A stretch of DNA of 64,000 nt. It comes from Komagataeibacter swingsii (GTDB lineage Bacteria > Pseudomonadota > Alphaproteobacteria > Acetobacterales > Acetobacteraceae). This document shows positions 19,846 through 28,855 of the stretch, piece by piece. Under the pieces are notes generated by a model. It saw nothing but the letters and a program-made list of their open reading frames with translations. It did no database searches and had not been told where the DNA came from. The stretch is taken from NCBI RefSeq assembly GCF_003207895.1, contig NZ_NKUB01000002.1:310001-374000 (forward strand), in the 5' to 3' direction. Each line of letters begins with the position of its first letter. The first letter of the stretch is position 1. The translations under genes and the position numbers were made by a program.

Positions 19846-20076
19846 GGGCCGGTCATTCCACCGGGGGAGGCACGAGCCAGCATCGAAGCCACGAAAGGCG
19901 TCAATACCTATACCCTTATCAGCGATGGCGGGACCACATCCTACCGCACCCGCATCCGCACCCCGTCCTTTGCCCACCTGCAGATGATCCCGCTGCTCAG
20001 CCGCGGCATCATGATCGCGGACCTGATCGCGATTCTGGGCAGCATCGACTTCGTCATGGCCGATGTTGACCGCTGA
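19846..20076 (+). pseudogene. nuoCD: C-terminal part of NuoCD after in-frame TGA
   Basis: Continuing in the frame of nuoCD past the TGA, these 76 codons plus a TGA stop encode the conserved NuoD end: [27 protein letters not shown] and [13 protein letters not shown]. No further stop or frameshift is present, so the segment shows no decay. NuoE starts at 20063 inside it, the normal arrangement when nuoCD is full length. Without read-through there is no obvious ribosome-binding site to start it independently. Confidence 0.88.
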
Positions 20077-20554
20077 AGCCCCCCTGCCCGCGCCCGTGCG
20101 GGCGGAAATCCTTGCCCTTGCGGCGCAGGAGCCGCACCCGCGTGGCGCGGGTGTCGCGGCCCTGCGGCTGGTGCAGGCCCATTTTGGCTGGGTCAGCACC
20201 GCGCATCTGCGCGAAGTGGCCGCCCTGCTGGGCATGTCGGCCGATGATCTGGATGGCATCGCCACCTGTTTCAACCTGCTGTTCCGCCGGCCGGTCGGGC
20301 GGCATGTCATCATGCTGTGCGACAGCGTTACGTGCTGGATCATGGGGCGCGAGCCACTATGCGCCCATCTGTGGCTGACACTGGGCATAAGGCCGGGAGA
20401 GACCACGGCCGACAACGCCATCACGCTGCTGCCCACGGTCTGTATCGGCCACTGTGACCACGCCCCGGCCATGCTGGTGGACAACGCCCTGCATGGGAAT
20501 GTGACGACCGCAACGCTCGACCACCTGATCGACACGCTGGGGCACACGCCATGA
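20063..20554 (+). CDS. nuoE: NADH-quinone oxidoreductase subunit E
   Basis: A 163-residue thioredoxin-fold subunit that binds the [2Fe-2S] cluster N1a in the NADH-dehydrogenase module. The four ligands appear as CDSVTC (C-x4-C) and CIGHC (C-x3-C). [17 protein letters not shown] is typical of the family. Its ATG overlaps the last codons of the full nuoCD reading frame by 14 bases, so its translation may depend on ribosomes reaching the true end of nuoCD. The stop overlaps the nuoF start by 4 bases. Confidence 0.94.
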   Translation: MLTAEAPLPAPVRAEILALAAQEPHPRGAGVAALRLVQAHFGWVSTAHLREVAALLGMSADDLDGIATCFNLLFRRPVGRHVIMLCDSVTCWIMGREPLCAHLWLTLGIRPGETTADNAITLLPTVCIGHCDHAPAMLVDNALHGNVTTATLDHLIDTLGHTP

Positions 20555-21849
20555 CGCCCGCTTCCGAACGGCCCCTGACCGCCATGATCGACCCTGCCGC
20601 AGGCCCACCGGACTGTGCGGCATATGAACGTCATGGCGGCTGGCAGGCCACGCGCAGGGCACTGGGCCGCCTGGCCCCGGCCGAGATCATTGACATGGTG
20701 ACACGCTCGAAACTGCGCGGACGTGGGGGCGCGGGTTTCGGGACCGGGCAGAAATGGAGCTTCGTGCCGAAGGAGTCCGCAACCGAGCGCCAAAAATACC
20801 TGATCGCCAATGCCGATGAAATGGAGCCGGGCACCTTCAAGGACCGCTGGCTGCTTGAGGGCAATCCCCTCCAGTTGATTGAGGGAATGATCCTTGCGGC
20901 CTATGCGGTGCAGGCGGGACATGGCATCATTTTCCTGCGTGGGGAATACCACCTTGCCTGCACCCGCCTGCACCGCGCGATCGGGGAGGCCCGGCAACTG
21001 GGCTGGCTGGGCGAAAACATCCTTGGCTCCGGCTTCGGTCTTGACATCCATGTGCATTCCAGCGCCGGGCGCTACATATGCGGCGAGGAAACCGCCCTGC
21101 TGACCGCGCTGGAAGGCCGCCGGCCGACACCGCGCAGCAAGCCGCCCTTTCCCCAGACCGGCGGCCTGTGGGGCGCGCCCAGCGTGGTGAACAATGTCGA
21201 GACCCTGTGCAACCTGCCCCACATCATCACCAACGGGCCGGAATGGTTCGCGGGCCTTGGGCTGGGGGAGGATGGGGGCACCAAGATCTATGGGGTCAGT
21301 GGCCGGGTGGCAAGACCGGGCGCATGGGAACTGCCCATCGGCACGCCGCTGCGCCAGATCATCGAGGAGCGTGCAGGCGGCATGCGTCCGGGCTACCAGT
21401 TGCGCGCCCTGCTGCCCGGCGGGGCGTCCACCGCCTTTCTCGACGCCGCAGCGCTCGATGTCGCCATGGACTACGGATCGGTGGAAAAGGCGGGCAGCAG
21501 GCTTGGGACCGGCATGGCCATCATTCTGGATGACCGGACCTGCCCCATCGGCATGATCCGCAACCTCGAACATTTCTTTGCCCAGGAATCCTGCGGGTGG
21601 TGCACCCCATGTCGTGACGGGCTGCCATGGGTGGAACGCCTGCTGGACGCGATCGAGGATGGAACGGGGCAGGATGAGGACATGGACCAGCTTGCCCGCC
21701 ATGCCCGCATGCTGGGGGCGCCCGGCCGCACCTTCTGCGCCCATGCGCCGGGGGCGATGGCGCCGCTTGCCAGCGGTCTGAAACTGTTCGCCGCCGATTT
21801 TGCCGCCCACATCCGGCAGCGCCGCTGCCCGCAGCAATCGGGGGCGTGA
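20551..21849 (+). CDS. nuoF: NADH-quinone oxidoreductase subunit F (NADH/FMN)
   Basis: A 432-residue catalytic subunit that oxidises NADH. The FMN/NADH-binding motif RGRGGAGFGTG (about 56-66) and YICGEETALL (about 175-184) are intact. Cluster N3 ligands are ESCGWCTPCR (about 348-357) and TFC (about 395-397). Size matches the family. The ATG overlaps nuoE by 4 bases, and the stop lies at the nuoG start, consistent with tight coupling in the NADH module. Confidence 0.95.
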   Translation: MTPASERPLTAMIDPAAGPPDCAAYERHGGWQATRRALGRLAPAEIIDMVTRSKLRGRGGAGFGTGQKWSFVPKESATERQKYLIANADEMEPGTFKDRWLLEGNPLQLIEGMILAAYAVQAGHGIIFLRGEYHLACTRLHRAIGEARQLGWLGENILGSGFGLDIHVHSSAGRYICGEETALLTALEGRRPTPRSKPPFPQTGGLWGAPSVVNNVETLCNLPHIITNGPEWFAGLGLGEDGGTKIYGVSGRVARPGAWELPIGTPLRQIIEERAGGMRPGYQLRALLPGGASTAFLDAAALDVAMDYGSVEKAGSRLGTGMAIILDDRTCPIGMIRNLEHFFAQESCGWCTPCRDGLPWVERLLDAIEDGTGQDEDMDQLARHARMLGAPGRTFCAHAPGAMAPLASGLKLFAADFAAHIRQRRCPQQSGA

Positions 21850-21851
21850 CC

Positions 21852-24578
21852 ATGACCAGCATCCGCATCGATGGCCGGGACTGCCCGACCCGCGCCGGCA
21901 TCAACCTGCTGCAGGCCTGTCTGGAAGCGGGAGCCAGCCTGCCTTATTTCTGCTGGCATCCCGAACTCGGTTCCGTGGGCGCGTGCCGCCAGTGCGCCAT
22001 CAAACAGTTCAGCGGGCCGGATGACACAAAGGGCCGCATCGTGATGGCCTGCATGACGCCGGTCAGTGAAAATACCATCATATCCATTGACGACCCGGAA
22101 GCGCGGGATTTCCGCGCCAGTATCATTGAATGGATGATGGTCAACCACCCCCATGACTGCCCCGTGTGCGAGGAAGGCGGCGAATGCCACCTGCGGGACA
22201 TGACAGTCATGACCGGGCACAATACCCGCCGCTACCGCTTCACCAAACGGACGCACCGCAATCAGGATCTCGGGCCGTTCGTGAAGCATGAGATGAACCG
22301 TTGCATCGCCTGCTACCGCTGCGTGCGCTTCTATCGTGATTACGCGGGCGGGGACGATCTGGCGGTCTTTGCATCACATGACAACGTATATTTCGGCCGC
22401 GCCGAAGATGGCACGCTGCAGAATGCCTTCAGCGGCAACCTGGCGGAAATCTGCCCCACCGGCGTGTTTACCGACAAACCCTTTTCCGCCATCTATACCC
22501 GTAAATGGGACCTGCGTGGCGCGCCATCGGTATGCGTACACTGCGCGGTGGGCTGCAACACCATAGCCAATGCGCGTGAGGAGACCCTCCGCCGTGTCCT
22601 CAACCGCTACAATGCCGATGTCAACCGCTACCTGTTGTGCGACCGGGGCCGGTTCGGGCATGGTTTTGTCAACGCACCAACGCGTATCCGCACGCCGCTG
22701 CGCGGCATTGGCGGGCAGCAGGTGCCCATTTCCATGGCCGACGCCCTGACAACCTTCGCCCGCATGGCAGCACAGGGCCGGATCGTGGGCATAGCCTCCA
22801 CCCGCGCGGCGCTGGAAACCTGCTTTAGCCTGCATGCGCTGGTGGGGCCGCAGAATTTCTGTACCGGCCAGACGCGGCACGAACAGGAATGCACGGAACT
22901 GGCCCATGCCCTGCTTGCCCGCCATCCCGGCGCCCTGCCCACCCTGCATGAAATGGAAAGCGCGGATGCCGTGCTGGTTCTGGGCGAGGACGTATGCGCA
23001 ACCGCCCCCCGGCTTGGCCTGTCGCTGCGGCAGTCGGTGCGTCAGGCATCCTTCCATACGGCGGATGACGCCAAAGTGCCACGCTGGATGGATGCGGCGG
23101 TACGCACGCTGGGGGCACAATGCCCATCCGGCCTGTATGTGCTGACACCCGCGCCGACCGATCTGGACGGCGTGGCGGCACAAACCCGGCGCGCCGCCCC
23201 TGATGACATCGCCCGGCTGGGCTTTGCCATCGCCCACGAAATTGACCCCGCCGCCCCGCCTGTCATTGACCTGATGCCAGACGACATGCAGCTTGCCGCA
23301 CGTATTGCACATACGCTTGTGGCAGCCAGAAAGCCGCTGGTCGTATCGGGCATGCAGTACGGCGCGCCCGCACTTATACAGGCAGCCAGCAGTATTGCCG
23401 CGGCCCTTGCGCGCGCCACGCCTGAAGCCGGCCTGTCGCTGGTGCTGCCGGAGTGCAACAGCATGGGGCTGGCCATGATGGGGGGGCTGTCGCTGGAAAC
23501 GGTGATGGAACAGGCACGGGCGGGCGAAATTTCCACTCTGGTCATCGTGGAAAATGACCTGACCCGCCACCTGTCCCAGGCGGATGTGGCCGAACTGGTG
23601 GCGGCGGTTCCCGATATCGTCGTGATCGACCATACGGCGACACCGCTTTGCCAGCAGGCCGGCCTTGTCCTGCCCGTTGCGGCCTTCAGCGAATGCAGCG
23701 GCACGCTGGTCAGCCAGGAAGGCCGGGCGCAACGTTTTTTCCAGGTGGTCTTTCCCCCCGCCCCCATACAGGCCGGCTGGCGCTGGATTCAGGCGCTGGC
23801 CCGCAGCCTTGACCCACCCGCGCCGCATATGACGGGCCTGACCGGCTGGCAGGACCTGGATGACGTACTAGCCGCGCTGGCGCCAGTGTTTCCCCATCTT
23901 GCCCCGGCGACACAGGCGGCGCCGGGGGCGGATTACCGCATGAATGGCCAGAAACTGCGCAGCCAGACCTACCGCGCCAGCGGGCGGACCGTCATCCGTT
24001 CGTATATAAGCGTGCGCGACCAGCCGCCACCAAGCAGCCCGGATACCCCGTTCAGCAGTTCCATGGAAGGCGCCTATGGGCCGGACATGCCCGCAGCACT
24101 GGTTTCGGGTTATCAGGCATCGCCATGGAATTCGGTTCAGGCGCTCAACCGTTTTCAGCACGAAATCGGTGGCCCCCTGCGTGGCGGGGACTGCGGCATC
24201 CGGCTGTTATCCCGCGCCGGGCATCCTGATGCGAAAGCGGCTTATGCCACGGATATTCCCCGCCCCCATGCTGTGCAGGCTGATACCGTTCTGGTACTGC
24301 CCGATACGCGCCTGTTCGGCAGTGATGAACTGAGCACGCTCTCCCCACCCGTCATGGCGCGCGCAACCGCGCCAACGCTGGGCCTGCCTGCCAGCATGGT
24401 GACATCGGGCCGCATGGTGCTGCATCTGGACGACGGGCCGCATGTGCTGCCCGTGGAACCTGTGCCTGGGCTGCCTGTGGGCATTGCCCTGTGCCCGGCG
24501 CACATGGTCGCGCGCGCGTTCCGTTTTCCCCAAATGGCCCGGCTGGAAACCGTACCAGATGAAGAGGAAAGGTCATGA
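21852..24578 (+). CDS. nuoG: NADH-quinone oxidoreductase subunit G
   Basis: About 908 residues, the same length as E. coli NuoG. The N-terminal [2Fe-2S] domain has YFCWHPELGSVGACRQC. A His-Cys cluster (HPHDCPVCEEGGEC) and the CIACYRC 4Fe-4S site follow. An additional motif, CVHCAVGC with a later Cys in LLCDRGRF, corresponds to the extra cluster N7 found in E. coli-type NuoG. The C-terminal molybdopterin-oxidoreductase-like domain is complete but catalytically unused in complex I. The ATG after GGGGGCG was preferred to the GTG at 21846. Confidence 0.94.
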   Translation: MTSIRIDGRDCPTRAGINLLQACLEAGASLPYFCWHPELGSVGACRQCAIKQFSGPDDTKGRIVMACMTPVSENTIISIDDPEARDFRASIIEWMMVNHPHDCPVCEEGGECHLRDMTVMTGHNTRRYRFTKRTHRNQDLGPFVKHEMNRCIACYRCVRFYRDYAGGDDLAVFASHDNVYFGRAEDGTLQNAFSGNLAEICPTGVFTDKPFSAIYTRKWDLRGAPSVCVHCAVGCNTIANAREETLRRVLNRYNADVNRYLLCDRGRFGHGFVNAPTRIRTPLRGIGGQQVPISMADALTTFARMAAQGRIVGIASTRAALETCFSLHALVGPQNFCTGQTRHEQECTELAHALLARHPGALPTLHEMESADAVLVLGEDVCATAPRLGLSLRQSVRQASFHTADDAKVPRWMDAAVRTLGAQCPSGLYVLTPAPTDLDGVAAQTRRAAPDDIARLGFAIAHEIDPAAPPVIDLMPDDMQLAARIAHTLVAARKPLVVSGMQYGAPALIQAASSIAAALARATPEAGLSLVLPECNSMGLAMMGGLSLETVMEQARAGEISTLVIVENDLTRHLSQADVAELVAAVPDIVVIDHTATPLCQQAGLVLPVAAFSECSGTLVSQEGRAQRFFQVVFPPAPIQAGWRWIQALARSLDPPAPHMTGLTGWQDLDDVLAALAPVFPHLAPATQAAPGADYRMNGQKLRSQTYRASGRTVIRSYISVRDQPPPSSPDTPFSSSMEGAYGPDMPAALVSGYQASPWNSVQALNRFQHEIGGPLRGGDCGIRLLSRAGHPDAKAAYATDIPRPHAVQADTVLVLPDTRLFGSDELSTLSPPVMARATAPTLGLPASMVTSGRMVLHLDDGPHVLPVEPVPGLPVGIALCPAHMVARAFRFPQMARLETVPDEEERS

Positions 24579-25528
24579 CATATTCAGCGTTCTTCACCAT
24601 CATTCTCACGCCACTGGTCATCCTTGGCCTTGCCACCATGCTGACATGGGTTGAACGGCGGCTGCTGGGGTTGTGGCAGGACCGGCATGGCCCCAACCGC
24701 GTGGGGCCGGGCGGCATGTTCCAGGCCGTGGCGGATGGAACCAAGATCCTGTTCAAGCAGGACTGGATCCCGCCCTTTGCCGACCGGGGCGTATTCATCC
24801 TTGCGCCTGTCATCGGCATGATGACAGGGCTGCTGCCCTTTGCCGTCATTCCCGTCACGATGGGCATGGGCATTGCGGGTGACATGAATGTCGGGCTGCT
24901 GTTCATCCTCGGCATGATGGGGCTTGGGGTCTATGCGGTGGTGCTGGCCGGGTGGGCGTCGAACAGCAAATACGCGCTGCTGGGCGGCATGCGGGCGGCG
25001 GCACAGATGATCAGCTACGAAGTCTTCATGGGGCTTTCCCTGCTGGGCGTGGTCATGATGGCGGGGTCATTCAGCCTGCACGATATCGTGGCGGCGCAGG
25101 CGGGGCTGTGGTTCATCATCCCGCAATGCCTCGGCTTTGGCGTGTTCATGCTGGCCGGCATTGCACAGACGCACCGTCTGCCCTTCGACCTGCCCGAAGG
25201 CGAGAACGAACTGGGGGCGGGGTTCCATACCGAATATTCGGGCATGAAACTCGGTATGTTCTTCATTGCCGAATATGCCGGGATCGTTCTGGTCTCAAGC
25301 CTTGTGACCACGCTCTACCTTGGTGGCTGGCGCGGGCCGTTCCTGCCCCCCGCCCTGTGGTTCGCGCTCAAGGCCGGGGCCATGGTGGTATTTTTCATCC
25401 TGCTGCGCGCCAGCCTGCCCCGCCCGCGTTATGACCAGTTGATGGCGCTGGGCTGGAAGATCCTGCTGCCGCTTTCGCTGTTCAATGTCATGGCGACCGG
25501 AACCATCCTCATGCTGCGCGCGTCCTGA
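24575..25528 (+). CDS. nuoH: NADH-quinone oxidoreductase subunit H
   Basis: A 317-residue membrane subunit forming the quinone chamber at the junction with the peripheral arm. Eight or so hydrophobic segments and signature loops are present: [21 protein letters not shown] (near 28-48) and the acidic [16 protein letters not shown] (about 205-220) followed by EYSGMKLG. It overlaps nuoG by 4 bases and abuts nuoI. Confidence 0.95.
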   Translation: MTYSAFFTIILTPLVILGLATMLTWVERRLLGLWQDRHGPNRVGPGGMFQAVADGTKILFKQDWIPPFADRGVFILAPVIGMMTGLLPFAVIPVTMGMGIAGDMNVGLLFILGMMGLGVYAVVLAGWASNSKYALLGGMRAAAQMISYEVFMGLSLLGVVMMAGSFSLHDIVAAQAGLWFIIPQCLGFGVFMLAGIAQTHRLPFDLPEGENELGAGFHTEYSGMKLGMFFIAEYAGIVLVSSLVTTLYLGGWRGPFLPPALWFALKAGAMVVFFILLRASLPRPRYDQLMALGWKILLPLSLFNVMATGTILMLRAS

Positions 25529-26070
25529 TGACACGCCTGTTGCAAAGGCATTCCCCCATGCTTGGTACCCTGCGCACCCTGTTCCTGACGGCGCTGCATG
25601 CCTTCCACCGGCGCGCGACCGTGCAGTATCCCGAACAGAAACCATACCTGCCGCCACGCTATCGCGGGCGGATCATCCTGTCGCGCGATCCCGACGGGGC
25701 GGAGCGGTGCGTTGCGTGCAACCTGTGCGCCGTCGCCTGCCCGGTGGACTGCATAAGCCTGCAGAAAACCGAAGCCGACGGGCGGTGGTACCCGGAATAT
25801 TTCCGCATCAACTTCTCGCGCTGCATTTTCTGCGGTTTCTGCGAGGAAGCCTGCCCCACCTACGCCATACAGCTTACCCCTGATTTTGAAATGGGCGAAT
25901 ACACGCGGCCCAACCTTGTTTATGAAAAGGAGGACCTGCTGATAAGCGGGACCGGGAAATATCCCGATTACAGTTTCTACCATGTCGCGGGCATTCCCGT
26001 TCCCGGCAAGGCGCGTGGCGCGTCCGAGCGCGAACGCCCGCCGGTCGACCTTCATTCCCTGCTGCCGTAG
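25528..26070 (+). CDS. nuoI: NADH-quinone oxidoreductase subunit I
   Basis: A 180-residue ferredoxin-like subunit carrying clusters N6a and N6b. Two canonical motifs are seen: [12 protein letters not shown] (about 62-73) and [12 protein letters not shown] (about 101-112). An N-terminal amphipathic segment should anchor it at the membrane. The start overlaps the last base of nuoH, and nuoJ follows after 5 bases. Confidence 0.95.
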   Translation: MTRLLQRHSPMLGTLRTLFLTALHAFHRRATVQYPEQKPYLPPRYRGRIILSRDPDGAERCVACNLCAVACPVDCISLQKTEADGRWYPEYFRINFSRCIFCGFCEEACPTYAIQLTPDFEMGEYTRPNLVYEKEDLLISGTGKYPDYSFYHVAGIPVPGKARGASERERPPVDLHSLLP

Positions 26071-26075
26071 CCATC

Positions 26076-26570
26076 ATGCATGCCCTGGCCCTCCTTGCTG
26101 CCAGTGTGACCGTTATGGGGGCCGTCATGGCCATGACCCGGCGGGTTGCGGTGCATGCGGTGCTTTACCTGGTGGTGACGCTGCTGGCGCTGGCGACAGT
26201 CCTTGTCATGCTGGGCGCGTCATTTGCCGCGATGCTGGAAATCATCATCTATGCCGGTGCGATCATGGTGCTGTTCGTCTTTGTCATCATGATGATCAAT
26301 CTGGGCCAGCCGGACAGCGCGCGTGAAAAGGAATGGCTGCGCCCGCGCGCATGGTGCGGGCCGGGCGTTCTGGCCACCATTATGTGTGCCGAACTGCTCT
26401 ATTGCCTCAACCCGCCATCCGGGCCTGCACCGGCCCCCATTACGGCGCATGACGTGGGGCTAAGCCTGTTCGGCCGCTACGTGCTTATGGTCGAACTGGT
26501 GTCGTTCCTGCTGCTGGCCGGCCTGGTCTCGGCCTTTCATATCGGGCGCAACCGGGTGGGAGGACGCTGA
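26076..26570 (+). CDS. nuoJ: NADH-quinone oxidoreductase subunit J
   Basis: A 164-residue membrane subunit with about five hydrophobic helices. The family-typical IIYAGAIMVLFVFVIMMINLG (broken here as IIYAGAIMVLF and VFVIMMINLG, about 60-80) includes the flexible third helix that links quinone reduction to proton movement. It lies between nuoI and nuoK with almost no spacing. Confidence 0.94.
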   Translation: MHALALLAASVTVMGAVMAMTRRVAVHAVLYLVVTLLALATVLVMLGASFAAMLEIIIYAGAIMVLFVFVIMMINLGQPDSAREKEWLRPRAWCGPGVLATIMCAELLYCLNPPSGPAPAPITAHDVGLSLFGRYVLMVELVSFLLLAGLVSAFHIGRNRVGGR

Positions 26571-26571
26571 C

Positions 26572-26895
26572 ATGCCGGCCTTTTCCTTCAACGATACCCT
26601 GCTGCTGGCCACAATCGTGTTTTCGGTCGGGCTGGCGGGCATTCTGGTCCGGCGCAACATGGTGTTCATGCTGATGGCGCTGGACATCATGCTCAACGCC
26701 ACGGCCCTTGTGTTCGTGGCGGCGGGCGCGCGCTGGCATGATGCGACGGGGCAGGTGATGTTCGTACTGGTCCTGGCCCTCGCCGCCGTGGAAACGGCCG
26801 TGGGGCTTGGCATCATCATGTGCCTGCATGCCCACGGACGCCCCACGCTGGACGCCGACACCGGCAACCTTCTGGGGGGACAGGGCCGTGGGTGA
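26572..26895 (+). CDS. nuoK: NADH-quinone oxidoreductase subunit K
   Basis: A 107-residue, three-helix membrane subunit. The conserved helix MVFMLMALDIMLNA and the later AAVETAVGLGI with its membrane glutamate are present; these acidic sites belong to the central proton channel. The stop overlaps the nuoL GTG start by 8 bases. Confidence 0.94.
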   Translation: MPAFSFNDTLLLATIVFSVGLAGILVRRNMVFMLMALDIMLNATALVFVAAGARWHDATGQVMFVLVLALAAVETAVGLGIIMCLHAHGRPTLDADTGNLLGGQGRG

Positions 26896-28855
26896 GATCC
26901 TGCTTCCCCTTCTTATCCTCTGCCCGCTTGTGGCGTCCATGATCATATCTGTTTCCGCAGGCCGCGTGGGGACATGTGCCATCGGGGCGATCGCCTGCGT
27001 CGGGGTAGGGCTTTCCGCCATTCTGGGCATCATCCTGTCTGTCATGCTCCTGTCCGGGCCTGCGGCGGGCGTATTGCCGGTGGTGTTGTGGCGCTGGATT
27101 CATGTCGCGGGATTTTCGGCGGATATCGCCCTTACGCTGGACCGGGTTTCCATGGTCATGGTCCTCGTCGTCACGGTGGTGGGGCTGCTGATCCATGTCT
27201 ATGCCGTGGGCTACATGCGCGAGGATCCGGGGATCGCGCGCTTTTTCAGCTGCATGACGCTGTTCGTGGCGGCCATGCTGGTGCTGGTGCTGGCGTCCGA
27301 CCTGCTGTGCCTGTTCATCGGGTGGGAAGGCGTGGGCCTGTGCTCCTACCTGCTGATCGGGTTCTGGTATGACGACCCGGCCAATACCGCTGCGGCCCGC
27401 AAGGCCTTCTACATGACCCGCATGGGGGATGCGGCATTGCTGTGCGGGCTGCTGCTGCTGGCGACGGCCGCCGGTTCCCTGCATATCGGGGCCGTGCTGG
27501 CCGCGGTGGCGGATGGGCAGGTCGCCCCGTCCGGCGTCAATGTGGCGGCACTTTTCATACTGGTGGGCGCACTGGCCAAATCGGCGCAGGTCCCGTTCCA
27601 GACATGGTTGCCGGACGCCATGGCCGGGCCGACGCCGACTTCCGCCCTTATCCACGCGGCCACCATGGTGACCGCGGGCGTCTACCTGATCGCACGGCTG
27701 CATGACCTGTTCGCCATGGCCGCCCCCGTCATGGCGCTTACGGCCGTGCTTGGAACGCTGACGCTGCTTATGGCGGCCTGCACGGCGATGGTGCAGTCCG
27801 ACCTCAAGCGCATCCTTGCATGGTCCACGATCAGCCAGCTTGGTTACATGTTCCTCGCCCTTGGGTGCGGGGTGTGGCAGGCGGCGCTGTTTCACCTGAT
27901 GACCCATGCCTTTTTCAAGGCGCTGCTTTTCCTTACGGCTGGCGCCGTCATCATGCGCGCGGGACACGAACAGGATATTTTCCGCCTTGGTGGCCTGCGC
28001 CACGCCATGCCGGGACTGACCGCCGCCTTTGTTGTGGGCGCATCCGCGCTGGCCGGCCTGCCGCTGGTGACGGCGGGGTTCTACAGCAAGGAAATGATCC
28101 TGTCGGGTGTATGGCATGTCCATTTCGGCCTGACGCGGGAATGGACCCTGAGCGGGCATCCGTTATGGGGGATGGCGCTGCTGGGGGCCTTCCTCACCGC
28201 ACTGTATATTTTCCGCTGTGTTTTCATTGTCTTTTGCGGAAAACCGGGAACCGTGGCCACGGGCCGGACGTCACGCCTGATGGGCATTCCGCTGGGTTGC
28301 CTGTGCTTCCTCTCCCTGTGTGGCGGAGTGATTGAAATGCCCGATACGCTTCCCCCCCTTCACCTGTTCACTGCCCTCCTTGACCCGAAAACGCCGTTAT
28401 CACATGCGGATGAACCGGTCTGGCTTGTGCTGGCGGGGGCGCTCGCCCCCCTTGCCGGGCTTGGGGTCGCCCGGGTGCTGTGGGGGCGTGCAGCGCCTGT
28501 CATGCGTGAAATACCCGGACAGGCGGCCATCACCCGCCTTGCCCGCGCCGGCTGGGGCATGGATGCGCTGTATGACCTTGTGTTCGTCCAGCCCTTCCGC
28601 CTGCTGACGTGGCTTGCGCACCATGACATCCTAGACCAGGCCATAACCGGGACGGGGCGGATGACGCGGGCCATCAGTGGCCGGGTTTTCCGGGCTAGGG
28701 CCGGTTTTCTGGACAAGCTGGCCGTATGGGGAACGCGGGCGCGCGGATGGGCGGGACACCTGCTGGGCCGGTTGGATAATGGCCGTGTGCGGTGGTACGC
28801 GGCATGGATTGCAGGCGGGCTGTGCGCGGGGCTGGCCATGGCGGTGCTGTCATGA
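26888..28855 (+). CDS. nuoL: NADH-quinone oxidoreductase subunit L
   Basis: About 655 residues, an antiporter-like proton-pumping subunit with a long C-terminal lateral helix. WEGVGLCSYLLIGFWYDD contains the key glutamate, and KSAQVPFQTWLPDAM and TPTSALIHAATMVTAG are standard family motifs. The start is taken as GTG at 26888 because GEILLPLLILCPL is where the first helix begins; the frame upstream lies inside nuoK. The stop overlaps nuoM (ATGA). Confidence 0.93.
   Translation: MGEILLPLLILCPLVASMIISVSAGRVGTCAIGAIACVGVGLSAILGIILSVMLLSGPAAGVLPVVLWRWIHVAGFSADIALTLDRVSMVMVLVVTVVGLLIHVYAVGYMREDPGIARFFSCMTLFVAAMLVLVLASDLLCLFIGWEGVGLCSYLLIGFWYDDPANTAAARKAFYMTRMGDAALLCGLLLLATAAGSLHIGAVLAAVADGQVAPSGVNVAALFILVGALAKSAQVPFQTWLPDAMAGPTPTSALIHAATMVTAGVYLIARLHDLFAMAAPVMALTAVLGTLTLLMAACTAMVQSDLKRILAWSTISQLGYMFLALGCGVWQAALFHLMTHAFFKALLFLTAGAVIMRAGHEQDIFRLGGLRHAMPGLTAAFVVGASALAGLPLVTAGFYSKEMILSGVWHVHFGLTREWTLSGHPLWGMALLGAFLTALYIFRCVFIVFCGKPGTVATGRTSRLMGIPLGCLCFLSLCGGVIEMPDTLPPLHLFTALLDPKTPLSHADEPVWLVLAGALAPLAGLGVARVLWGRAAPVMREIPGQAAITRLARAGWGMDALYDLVFVQPFRLLTWLAHHDILDQAITGTGRMTRAISGRVFRARAGFLDKLAVWGTRARGWAGHLLGRLDNGRVRWYAAWIAGGLCAGLAMAVLS

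Noticed and set aside
18361-21837. A 1158-codon open frame on the minus strand across nuoCD, nuoE and nuoF
   Set aside because: It is the complement of well-conserved genes in GC-rich DNA; its composition is that of an antisense shadow, it has no family match and no start context. It does run across the TGA region, but that says nothing about the stop in nuoCD.
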